NCBI GenBank assembly: GCA_018672145.1
Contig: JABHGH010000035.1
Span: 1-6,726, forward strand
DNA length: 6,726 nt
Origin: Flavobacteriaceae bacterium
GTDB lineage: Bacteria > Bacteroidota > Bacteroidia > Flavobacteriales > Flavobacteriaceae
Direction of reading: 5' to 3'
Shown here: positions 1-5,434 of the stretch, piece by piece
Position numbering within the stretch: the first letter of the stretch is position 1
Layout: every line of letters begins with the position of its first letter
The notes under the pieces: generated by a model
The model's input: only the letters and a program-made list of their open reading frames with translations
Told to the model about the DNA's origin: nothing
The model's database searches: none
Translations under genes and position numbers: made by a program

Positions 1-718
1 CATGCGCAACTTCTTGCTCAATAATTGGTCCAGCATCTAGTTCCTCAGTCACGTAATGACTTGTCGCTCCAATAATTTTCACGCCACGTTCAAAAGCAGA
101 ATGATACGGCTTTGCTCCTGGAAAAGCGGGGAGAAAGGAGTGGTGAATGTTTATGATTTTATTTGGAAAATGTTGAATCAGCTTGGCAGAGATAATTTGC
201 ATATATCGTGCGAGCACGATAAAAGAAACATTGTGTTCTTTTAGCAATGAAAGTTGCTTTTCTTCTGCTTTCGCCTTGGTTTCTTTCGTGACTGGAATGT
301 GATAGTAGGGGATGTCAAATGCCTCAGCAATTGGTTGTAAATCTGCATGATTACTTAATATAAAAGGGATTTCGACTTCAAGTTCACCAGATTTAAAACG
401 CCCCAACAGGTCATACAGGCAATGATCATATTTGGAAACAAACAATGCCATTCTTGGTTTTTTATCATGAGGGTGTAGTGACCAAACCATATTGTATTTT
501 TTAGCAGGTCCATAAATAAATGCTTCTTCAAACTGGTCGATGGCCTTTAGATCGCCATTAAATTCGCTTTCAAGACGCATAAAAAACGCCTTGTTTTCAC
601 GATCGACATACTGATCGATATACAAGATATTCCCTTTGTGGCTGTATATAAATTGCGTGACTTCTGCGATAATTCCCTTTTGATCGGGGCATTGAATAAC
701 TAATGTGAGTGCGCTCAT
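1..718 (-). CDS. purU: Formyltetrahydrofolate deformylase PurU (C-terminus cut by window edge)
   Basis: Hydrolyses 10-formyltetrahydrofolate to formate and tetrahydrofolate in the cytoplasm, balancing one-carbon pools and feeding formate to purine synthesis. I translated the minus strand from the ATG at 718 and obtained 239 residues without a stop before the window edge; about 40 residues are missing compared with the usual ~280. An N-terminal ACT domain (about 1-75, starting MSALTLVIQCPDQKGI) is followed by a formyltransferase domain. The catalytic triad of that fold is visible: N190 and H192 in INIHHSFLPAF, and D228 in TEELDAGPII. The ACT domain separates PurU from the related PurN and Fmt. 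The gene lies downstream of the amt terminator and has its own -7 box, so it is probably transcribed separately. Identity is firm; only the C-terminus is unseen. Confidence 0.95.
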   Translation of the reverse strand, partial: MSALTLVIQCPDQKGIIAEVTQFIYSHKGNILYIDQYVDRENKAFFMRLESEFNGDLKAIDQFEEAFIYGPAKKYNMVWSLHPHDKKPRMALFVSKYDHCLYDLLGRFKSGELEVEIPFILSNHADLQPIAEAFDIPYYHIPVTKETKAKAEEKQLSLLKEHNVSFIVLARYMQIISAKLIQHFPNKIINIHHSFLPAFPGAKPYHSAFERGVKIIGATSHYVTEELDAGPIIEQEVAH

Positions 719-726
719 ATTGGGTA

Positions 727-734
727 CAAAATTA
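727..734 (-). promoter_or_regulatory. Putative purU promoter -7 box
   Basis: Read on the minus strand this is TAATTTTG, an exact match to the Bacteroidota -7 consensus TAnnTTTG. It ends only 8 bases before the purU ATG, so the predicted leader is a few bases long. No clear -33 TTTG is present. The nearest T-rich stretch, about 17 bases upstream, is the T-tract of the amt terminator. The extended 14-base string at 725-738 recurs exactly upstream of the gene at 5445. Confidence 0.5.
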
Positions 735-751
735 AGGAATATGATAGGGAT

Positions 752-779
752 AAAAAAAATCCCGCCAAAGCGGGATTTT
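752..779 (-). terminator. Rho-independent terminator downstream of amt
   Basis: A perfect 10-bp stem (756-765 with 770-779) closes a 4-base loop (766-769). The core is ATCCCGC/GCGGGAT. On the minus strand it is followed by a run of eight T (752-759). It starts 22 bases after the amt stop codon, as expected for the end of the porin-PII-amt transcript. The stem has T residues on both sides, but there is no plus-strand gene here that would need it. Confidence 0.9.
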
Positions 780-801
780 AAAGAACTAAACTATAACCTA
801 A

Positions 802-2034
802 TTAATGTTGGTTCAAACGAAAGTCAGCATATGCAGACATGCCATGCTCTGCTCCATCCAATCCAGCAATTTCTTCTTCTTTGCTCACACGCATTCCACC
901 AAACACCTTTGAGATGATTAACCCGATGATTGTACATGATACAACACAGAATACACCTGTGATACCAACGCATGCAGCCTGAACAGCAAACTGTTCGAAA
1001 GATGCACTGTCACCGAAAAGACCAACAGCTAGTGTTCCCCAGATTCCTGCAAACAAGTGAACTGCAATGGCTCCAACTGGATCGTCGAGCTTGCGCTTGT
1101 CCATAAAAGCAATCGCAAGAACAACAACAATACCTCCAATACCACCTACGATAACTGCATCAAGAGGACTCATTAAGTCAGCTCCGGCAGTAATACCTAC
1201 AAGTCCACCAAGAATACCGTTCATAAACATAGTTACGTCATAATTCTTGTAAAGGATAAGTGAAAAGACAAATGCAAATATACCACCTGCAGCTGCAGCT
1301 AAAGATGTTGTTACTAGAACCAAAGAGGTGAGCGCAGGATCAGCAGATAGTACTGAACCACCGTTGAAACCGAACCACCCTAACCATAGGATCAATACAC
1401 CTGCCGCTGAAATGGGCAAGTTGTGACCTGGAATGGCATTGGGCTTACCATTTTTTTCAAATCGGCCAACACGTGCACCTAAGAAGATGATAGCTACAAG
1501 AGCTGCCCAGCCTCCTACAGAGTGTACGAGTGTAGAACCTGCAAAGTCATAAAAGCCTGTTCCTTCAGTAAAGGAGCTGAAGAATCCACCTCCCCATTGC
1601 CATGAACCAACGATAGGGTATACAAACGCCACGATTAATAAAGCGTAGAGCATAAATGCACCTAATTTGATTCGTTCAGCAACTGCTCCAGAAACAATGG
1701 TTGCAGCAGTAGCAGCAAACATCCCTTGAAACAAGAAATCTGTCCAATATGTGTAGCCTTCATTGTAGGCAAGGTCAGCAGCAGCAACAGAGTCAAGACC
1801 CCATCCTGCAAATCCAATATACCCATTAAAATCACCAGGGTACATCAAGTTGAATCCGCCAATGGCATATACAAGAAGTCCCATTGTGATAACAAAGAAG
1901 TTCTTAAATAAAATATTCACTGTATTCTTTTGGCGTGTCAAACCAATCTCTAGGAAAGTAAAGCCCAAGTGCATAAAGAATACTAAACCAGTACAGATCA
2001 TCATCCATACGTTGTTTGTTGTTAATAATTCCAT
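802..2034 (-). CDS. amt: Ammonium transporter, Amt/Mep/Rh family
   Basis: Inner-membrane channel that recruits ammonium and conducts ammonia/ammonium into the cytoplasm; members work as trimers. The 410 residues match the usual family length, with about 11 hydrophobic segments and no cleavable signal peptide. The family signature starts at D163 (DFAGSTLVHSVGG). The twin pore histidines are H171 and H326 (VHLFAGIWG), and D163 corresponds to the E. coli AmtB substrate-recruitment aspartate. GHNLPISAAG (203-212), the outer gate Phe F106, and the C-terminal GLDGAEHGMSAY (391-402), the cytoplasmic tail that couples subunits and contacts PII, are also present. The N-terminal EIGLTRQKNTVNILFKNF resembles the AMT1-type branch. 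The gene starts 16 bases after the PII stop; upstream is A/T-rich without a Shine-Dalgarno. Likely the last gene of a porin-PII-amt operon, with transport blocked by PII when nitrogen is plentiful (family knowledge). Confidence 0.97.
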   Translation of the reverse strand: MELLTTNNVWMMICTGLVFFMHLGFTFLEIGLTRQKNTVNILFKNFFVITMGLLVYAIGGFNLMYPGDFNGYIGFAGWGLDSVAAADLAYNEGYTYWTDFLFQGMFAATAATIVSGAVAERIKLGAFMLYALLIVAFVYPIVGSWQWGGGFFSSFTEGTGFYDFAGSTLVHSVGGWAALVAIIFLGARVGRFEKNGKPNAIPGHNLPISAAGVLILWLGWFGFNGGSVLSADPALTSLVLVTTSLAAAAGGIFAFVFSLILYKNYDVTMFMNGILGGLVGITAGADLMSPLDAVIVGGIGGIVVVLAIAFMDKRKLDDPVGAIAVHLFAGIWGTLAVGLFGDSASFEQFAVQAACVGITGVFCVVSCTIIGLIISKVFGGMRVSKEEEIAGLDGAEHGMSAYADFRLNQH

Positions 2035-2050
2035 AGTGTCTAGATTTTAT

Positions 2051-2389
2051 TTAGTTTAAAGTGTCTCCTCCTTTGTCTCCTGTACGAACTCGATATGCAT
2101 CGTCTACAGGGAGAACAAAGATTTTACCATCACCAACTCTTCCAGTAGCGCCAGCTTTAACGATGGCATCAATGGCAGGTTGTACAAATTCTTCGTTTAC
2201 AACGATCGATAATAAACGACGTTGTATTTCAGATGTGCTGTAAGAAACACCACGATAAACGTGACCTTTCTGTTCATTTCCTATTCCAGTTACATCCCAG
2301 TAACTGAAGAAGGTTACGCCAGCACCATAAAGAGCCTCTTTGACCTCTTCGAATTTGGTTTTACGTATAATCGCTTCTATTTTTTTCAT
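2051..2389 (-). CDS. glnK: Nitrogen regulatory protein PII (GlnB/GlnK family)
   Basis: Small trimeric cytoplasmic signal protein that binds ATP/ADP and 2-oxoglutarate and docks on its targets, classically Amt when encoded beside it. The 112 residues match the family. The N-terminus MKKIEAIIRK, the ligand-binding motif TGRVGDGKIFV (82-92, with K89), and the C-terminal R100 and R102 are conserved. The T-loop reads GNEQKGHVYRGVSY (37-50). Compared with E. coli GlnB it has one extra residue before the Lys and two fewer after the His, but keeps Q40, K41 and Y50, the equivalent of the uridylylated tyrosine. After the loop it reads STSEIQRR rather than the proteobacterial VDFLPK, a pattern I associate with Bacteroidota. 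Linkage to amt favours the name glnK over glnB; the sequence alone does not decide. Whether Y50 is modified cannot be told here. Confidence 0.95.
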   Translation of the reverse strand: MKKIEAIIRKTKFEEVKEALYGAGVTFFSYWDVTGIGNEQKGHVYRGVSYSTSEIQRRLLSIVVNEEFVQPAIDAIVKAGATGRVGDGKIFVLPVDDAYRVRTGDKGGDTLN

Positions 2390-2435
2390 GTCTTATAATT
2401 AAGTGAGTGAAGTGTGTTTGATTCTGTTCGCTTAA

Positions 2436-3098
2436 CTAGAAGCTCATTCCAAAAACCAGGAAAGCAGATTCTGCATCAGGATTGTAGACAAATGATGAGA
2501 ATAAAGGAAGAGAATAGTCTTCTGTAATTTTAATGTCCTTGCTTCCACCGATTGCGATGTTTACAAGACCACTGTCTCCGTTTGCATACCATGCATTAGC
2601 TTCATCGTCACTACCATAACCGAGTGCGAAATCAACGACACCTAATGAAAATCCAGCCTCAACGTAAAGAGCTTCTACTTCAGTAAAGTACCCAACAGTT
2701 AGGTCAATAGGACCAACAGTAGCAGATCCACTTATTTCTAGGTAAGCATCTTCGAAAAGTCCTTCAGTGTTAGCATACGCCCCACCAGCTCCTGGGAAAG
2801 TATAGTTAGTAACTGTCAATGCAGCAACGCCAAAATCGTATGATGCGTATAGGTCTAACTCATGACCTGCGTCACCTCCAGTTGTTGGAAAGCTACCCCA
2901 GATACCAAGCTCTAAATTGCCAGTTGCAGCGGACATCCATGGCTGTACGTGTGGGCCAGCTCCAAACTGAGTACCTCTCCATACATATTGGCTTACCACG
3001 TCGGCTCCAAAGTCAACCTCTTGTGCTTTAACGTCTGCAGTTGATAGTGTCATCAAGGCAACGATAGCGATTGCGAAAATGTTGTTTATTAGTTTCAT
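2436..3098 (-). CDS. TorF-like putative outer-membrane porin (Gcw_chp/TIGR02001-type)
   Basis: Predicted small outer-membrane beta-barrel of 220 residues. I chose the ATG at 3098, not the in-frame GTG at 3146, because the ATG begins a clean signal peptide: a Lys-containing start, a hydrophobic core (about 7-19) and a VKA|QE cleavage site after residue 25. The longer form would also extend over the predicted promoter. The mature protein starts with VDFGADVVSQYVWRGTQFG and has NLELGIWGSF (61-70). These match the SxYVxRG and GxWGS pattern of the family. The rest alternates polar and hydrophobic residues with many aromatics, and the protein ends in Phe (VFGMSF), as barrels recognised by the BAM machinery do. 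It lies 46 bases upstream of the PII gene on the same strand, suggesting a nitrogen-uptake role. Transported substrate unknown; family assignment is from motif recall. Confidence 0.75.
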   Translation of the reverse strand: MKLINNIFAIAIVALMTLSTADVKAQEVDFGADVVSQYVWRGTQFGAGPHVQPWMSAATGNLELGIWGSFPTTGGDAGHELDLYASYDFGVAALTVTNYTFPGAGGAYANTEGLFEDAYLEISGSATVGPIDLTVGYFTEVEALYVEAGFSLGVVDFALGYGSDDEANAWYANGDSGLVNIAIGGSKDIKITEDYSLPLFSSFVYNPDAESAFLVFGMSF

Positions 3099-3129
3099 AA
3101 TAATATAGATTTTTATAATTAGTATGGCC

Positions 3130-3162
3130 CAAAAGTATAGTTTCACACCAATAACACCTAAA
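3130..3162 (-). promoter_or_regulatory. Putative promoter of the porin-PII-amt operon
   Basis: On the minus strand a TACTTTTG box (3130-3137) matches the Bacteroidota -7 consensus TAnnTTTG exactly. A TTTA (3159-3162) lies 21 bases upstream and is one base off the -33 TTTG. Predicted transcription start is near 3124, giving a leader of about 25 bases before the porin ATG. No comparable box was found in the 46-base porin-PII gap or the 16-base PII-amt gap, so this is probably the main promoter for all three genes. Confidence 0.55.
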
Positions 3163-3167
3163 TTGTA

Positions 3168-3230
3168 GGGGTATAATTATGTATTTTTATTGTATTATTA
3201 ATTATACCCCCCTAAAAATTAGGGTATATT
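3168..3230. repeat. Inverted repeat with a third half-site: candidate activator operator
   Basis: GGGGTATAATTA (3168-3179) is repeated perfectly in inverted orientation at 3199-3210, with a 19-base spacer and 31 bp centre to centre, about three helical turns. A degraded direct copy, TAGGGTATATT, follows at 3220-3230, and 3210-3224 forms an additional small palindrome (CCCTAA-AAA-TTAGGG). The block lies directly upstream of the predicted porin -33 element, at about -45 to -105, where an activator would bind. It lacks a T-tract, so it is unlikely to be a terminator. The factor that would bind it is unknown. Confidence 0.55.
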
Positions 3231-3252
3231 AAAAATAAATACCAAAATTTTA

Positions 3253-3274
3253 ATAAACTTCGTTGCGAGTTTAT
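3253..3274 (-). terminator. Weak candidate terminator for the crcB transcript
   Basis: ATAAACT (3253-3259) pairs with AGTTTAT (3268-3274). CG pairs inside (3261-3262 with 3266-3267) extend the stem to 9 bp, with one bulged base and a TTG loop. On the minus strand it is followed by a mixed A/T stretch with a run of four T, not a clean T-tract. It lies about 70 bases past the crcB stop. A nested imperfect repeat at 3276-3309 lies between them. Either could end the transcript; neither is strong. Confidence 0.3.
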
Positions 3275-3344
3275 ATGCCAATGATCAAAATCATGTTTTA
3301 ATCGTGGCAATCATTATATATATAGGTAATAAGCAGAAAAGGTG

Positions 3345-3719
3345 CTAGTAGATCGTCTTAGAAAGATAAGCACCAACAAGCACCAACGCCAAACAAAGGA
3401 AGTACGTCATTGCGGAATACAAGATCAAAGAAAGGGAGTCTGACAACCGGAAAAGCGTTACGTTTTCTAGAGCAAAAGCCGAAAAAGTAGTGAGGCCACC
3501 ACAAAATCCAGTAATCCAAAATAAGGCGTTCGGGGTAGAAACCGACCCATTTTTCATGAGTTGATCTGCCAAGAAACCAATCAAAAGTGATCCAATGGCA
3601 TTTGCAACAAGGGTGGGCCATGGTAAATAGGCGTTAGTGTTTTTTAGAAGGTAATAGATCGCATATCGACACATACTGCCTAATCCACCCCCTATAAATA
3701 CCCAGATTAGTTCTCTCAC
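3345..3719 (-). CDS. crcB: Fluoride channel CrcB/FluC
   Basis: Inner-membrane fluoride-specific channel that lets cytoplasmic fluoride escape; works as an antiparallel dual-topology dimer. The 124 residues and four hydrophobic helices match the family. Conserved motifs are GGGLGSMCRY (10-19), PTLVANAIGSLLIG (35-48, with the pore Asn N40) and GFCGGLTTFSAFALE (71-85). The last contains the Phe-box residues F79 and F82 and the loop that forms the central sodium site. The start is a GTG at 3719, needed to keep the first helix; the next Met (residue 16) would remove it. GTG and the TGA of the upstream small gene overlap as GTGA, so translation is probably coupled. Only one crcB is visible, as expected for a homodimer, though a second copy elsewhere cannot be excluded. 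No fluoride riboswitch was seen upstream. Confidence 0.95.
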   Translation of the reverse strand: MRELIWVFIGGGLGSMCRYAIYYLLKNTNAYLPWPTLVANAIGSLLIGFLADQLMKNGSVSTPNALFWITGFCGGLTTFSAFALENVTLFRLSDSLSLILYSAMTYFLCLALVLVGAYLSKTIY

Positions 3720-3904
3720 AATGAAACACCTTTTTTGAGGATCACTAAAAGAGAAACAAACACAATAAAACCAAGGAGAACCCAGATGCTTCCTCGAAAA
3801 TAAACGGGGTTTTTGGCGCGGTCTTTACGATAGCTCCATATGGTGAGTGTGGTAAACCCTACCACAAAGAATATTGCAAAAAGAAGTTGTCCTGTGCTAA
3901 ACAT
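3716..3904 (-). CDS. Small two-helix membrane protein of unknown function upstream of crcB
   Basis: I do not recognise a characterised family. The 62-residue product has two hydrophobic segments, about 7-24 and 39-57, joined by a basic loop (YRKDRAKNPVYFRG, 25-38) that should be cytoplasmic by the positive-inside rule. It is likely a real gene: it starts with ATG, has a membrane-protein composition throughout, and overlaps the crcB start by four bases (GTGA). The coupling suggests it is made together with the fluoride channel, perhaps as a partner or just a co-transcribed neighbour. I have an impression that similar short proteins occur in other Bacteroidota, but this is from memory and unverified. 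A TATTTTTG box at 3924-3931 could drive it. Confidence 0.75.
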   Translation of the reverse strand: MFSTGQLLFAIFFVVGFTTLTIWSYRKDRAKNPVYFRGSIWVLLGFIVFVSLLVILKKGVSL

Positions 3905-3917
3905 TGTTTTATTTTAG
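3887..3917 (+). promoter_or_regulatory. Possible promoter of the MazG-like gene
   Basis: TTG (3887-3889), a 20-base spacer, and TATTTTAG (3910-3917), which differs from TAnnTTTG in one base. It lies inside the start of the divergent 62-residue gene, because only 26 bases separate the two start codons. The predicted leader is under 15 bases. Confidence 0.35.
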
Positions 3918-3923
3918 GCAAAA

Positions 3924-3931
3924 CAAAAATA
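3924..3931 (-). promoter_or_regulatory. Possible -7 box for the small gene-crcB pair
   Basis: Minus-strand TATTTTTG fits TAnnTTTG exactly and ends 19 bases before the ATG at 3904. No -33 TTTG was found at the right distance, so support is modest. The box overlaps the first base of the divergent MazG-like gene. Confidence 0.35.
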
Positions 3932-4320
3932 TGAAGAATAAAATTTCTGCGGTAGCTTCTTTTCATGAAGCTTTTGGATTGGGTCAGAACGAATCTCCAA
4001 CAGTTGATATTACTGAAGCCATAATGATGTTGCGTTTTAACCTGATGGACGAAGAAAACAAAGAATATCTTGAAGCCATGCAAAATAAAGATATTGTTGA
4101 GGTTGCTGATGCATTGGGTGATATGCTATATATACTTTGTGGCACCATTATTACACACGGAATGCAACACATTATCGATGATGTTTTTGAGGAAATACAA
4201 CGAAGCAACATGAGTAAGCTCGGTGCAGATGGTAAGCCCATATACAGAGCTGATGGAAAAGTTTTAAAAGGCCCGAATTATTTCACGCCAGATATTTCCA
4301 AAATTCTAGCAAAGGGATAA
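3931..4320 (+). CDS. MazG-like nucleoside triphosphate pyrophosphohydrolase
   Basis: Predicted all-alpha NTP pyrophosphohydrolase of the MazG/PRA-PH superfamily, which hydrolyses (d)NTPs to monophosphates and pyrophosphate with magnesium. I start at the ATG at 3931, giving 129 residues; the longer in-frame TTG at 3904 would add a non-conserved stretch and run into the divergent gene. The metal-binding pattern is visible: E41-E42-x-x-E45 in DEENKEYLEAM, then E57 and D60 in EVADALGDMLY. The C-terminal part (about 92-120: SNMSKLGADGKPIYRADGK, then KGPNYFTPD) is typical of short stand-alone, also phage-borne, members and probably forms a substrate lid. Substrate is unknown; house-cleaning of non-canonical nucleotides is a guess. 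It is not HisE, because the his context and motifs are absent. It converges on ilvE with a one-base gap. Confidence 0.85.
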   Translation: MKNKISAVASFHEAFGLGQNESPTVDITEAIMMLRFNLMDEENKEYLEAMQNKDIVEVADALGDMLYILCGTIITHGMQHIIDDVFEEIQRSNMSKLGADGKPIYRADGKVLKGPNYFTPDISKILAKG

Positions 4321-4321
4321 G

Positions 4322-5368
4322 TTACACCTTAACACGCCAGCCGTGTGGGTCAGGACTTTGATTGTATTGAATCGAAGTCAGGTCAGATTTTAACATTTGT
4401 GCGACAGAATCTTCGTTTATTGGAAGTTGGTATTCATCACCTTTATAGCCAAAGCCATGGATCGGTAATACAACAACAGCTGTGCCGCTACCAAAGATTT
4501 CTTTTAACATATTATTTTTCGCTGCCTCGATAAGTTCAGAAACTGCAAGTTGTCGTGTTTCTACTTGTAAACCACGATCCTTTGCCAATTGAATGATACT
4601 TTTACGAGTGATACCATCTAAGATGCTATCTGATGTTGGCGCAGTGATTAAAGTATCGCCAATGCGAAAAAACAAATTCATTGTTCCCGCTTCCTCTATA
4701 TATTGGTGTGTTGCAGCATCAGTCCAAATAATTTGTTGATACCCTTCTTCAAGAGCAAGTTGCGTGGGGTAGAATTGTCCCGCATAGTTTCCTGCTGCCT
4801 TGGCATAGCCAGTGCCCCCTTGCGGCGCTCTGCTGTAATGATCTGCAATTTTAACACGTACCTGGTTGTCATTATAATAACTCGAAACAGGCGTACAGAT
4901 AATCATAATTCGATATTCTCTTGATGGTGATGCTTGCACACAAGCTTCGCTTGCAAACATAAAAGGACGGACATACAAGGAATTGCCAAGTCCTGATTGT
5001 ACCCAGTTTCTATCAAGATCAATGAGTCTCGAGAGGCCTTTTAAAAATAATTCTTCCGAAAACTGAGGAATAGCCAATCGCTCGGCCGATTTGTTGAGTC
5101 TCTTTATGTTTTGATCTGGCCGAAAAAGCCATACATCGTTCTGATCGTCTTTGTAGGCCTTCATGCCTTCAAAAACCGCTTGTCCGTAGTGAAGTGCGCT
5201 TGCCGAGGGATCCAGTTGGATGGGAGCGTAGGGGATAATTTGTGGTTCACCCCATTTTCCATTAGCATAATCGCAAACAAACATATGGTCAGAAAAAGTC
5301 GAACCAAATGATAAATTATCAAAATCAACAGATTCAATTCTAGATCTTTTAACAGATTTTACGATCAT
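4322..5368 (-). CDS. ilvE: Branched-chain amino acid aminotransferase (type II)
   Basis: PLP enzyme of fold type IV that interconverts leucine, isoleucine and valine with their 2-oxo acids, using glutamate/2-oxoglutarate; the last step of branched-chain synthesis and the first of breakdown. The 348 residues fit the ilvE_II (TIGR01123-like) group rather than the ~309-residue E. coli type. Landmarks are YGQAVFEGMKAY (61-72), YVRPF with R134, GGTGYAKAAGNYAG (184-197) with Schiff-base lysine K190, EEAGTMNLFF with E226, LDGITRKSI (250-258) in the PLP phosphate cup, and FGSGTAVVV (292-300). All key residues are present, so it should be active. The stop lies one base from the stop of the convergent MazG-like gene, leaving no intergenic terminator. 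It diverges from the SDR gene across 76 bases that contain a palindrome. Confidence 0.96.
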   Translation of the reverse strand: MIVKSVKRSRIESVDFDNLSFGSTFSDHMFVCDYANGKWGEPQIIPYAPIQLDPSASALHYGQAVFEGMKAYKDDQNDVWLFRPDQNIKRLNKSAERLAIPQFSEELFLKGLSRLIDLDRNWVQSGLGNSLYVRPFMFASEACVQASPSREYRIMIICTPVSSYYNDNQVRVKIADHYSRAPQGGTGYAKAAGNYAGQFYPTQLALEEGYQQIIWTDAATHQYIEEAGTMNLFFRIGDTLITAPTSDSILDGITRKSIIQLAKDRGLQVETRQLAVSELIEAAKNNMLKEIFGSGTAVVVLPIHGFGYKGDEYQLPINEDSVAQMLKSDLTSIQYNQSPDPHGWRVKV

Positions 5369-5385
5369 AATAAGTGTATTTATAA

Positions 5386-5393
5386 CAAAACTA
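5386..5393 (-). promoter_or_regulatory. Putative ilvE promoter -7 box
   Basis: Minus-strand TAGTTTTG matches TAnnTTTG exactly and ends 17 bases before the ilvE ATG. The -33 region is T-rich (TTTT at 5411-5414, 17 bases upstream), not a clean TTTG. The box overlaps the left arm of the palindrome at 5391-5406. Confidence 0.45.
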
Positions 5394-5406
5394 CAAAAAG
5401 TTGTAG
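5391..5406. promoter_or_regulatory. Palindrome in the ilvE/SDR divergent promoter region
   Basis: CTACAA-AAAG-TTGTAG: perfect 6-bp arms around a 4-base centre. It overlaps the ilvE -7 box and the possible -33 TTG of the divergent gene, so a protein bound there could affect both promoters. Six-base arms can arise by chance in AT-rich DNA, so operator status is only suggested. Confidence 0.35.
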
Positions 5407-5434
5407 ATTGAAAATGGTAAGCTCCTTAATTTTG
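5401..5434 (+). promoter_or_regulatory. Putative promoter of the SDR gene
   Basis: TAATTTTG (5427-5434) matches TAnnTTTG exactly; a TTG (5401-5403) lies 23 bases upstream, at the long end of the accepted spacing. The -7 box ends 10 bases before the ATG, predicting a leader of only a few bases. The 14 bases at 5423-5436 are identical to those upstream of purU. Confidence 0.5.

Noticed and set aside
3099..3146. Longer porin reading frame starting at GTG 3146
   Set aside because: The extra 16 residues would put a second hydrophobic stretch before an already complete signal peptide and would cover the predicted transcription start; the ATG at 3098 explains the protein better.
3168..3210. Inverted repeat as a crcB terminator
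   Set aside because: The 19-base loop is large, the arms are AT-rich outside the G4/C4 ends, and no T-tract follows on the minus strand; it also lies more than 130 bases past the crcB stop.
3099..3240. Sigma-54 (-24/-12) promoter for the porin-PII-amt operon
   Set aside because: I checked each GG on the minus strand for GC ten bases downstream and found none; a TAnnTTTG box fits instead.
3358..3621. 87-residue minus-strand reading frame inside crcB
   Set aside because: It is a frame-shifted shadow of the CrcB coding sequence, which has all family motifs.
3905..3930. Fluoride riboswitch upstream of the crcB unit
   Set aside because: Only 26 bases separate the divergent genes and no crcB-motif conserved bases are seen; nothing similar lies in the internal crcB/small-gene overlap.
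3904..3930. TTG-start extension of the MazG-like protein
   Set aside because: The nine extra residues do not resemble the family and overlap the divergent start; ATG at 3931 is preferred.
3859..4083. 74-residue minus-strand reading frame opposite the MazG-like gene
   Set aside because: It overlaps two better supported genes and has no recognisable features.
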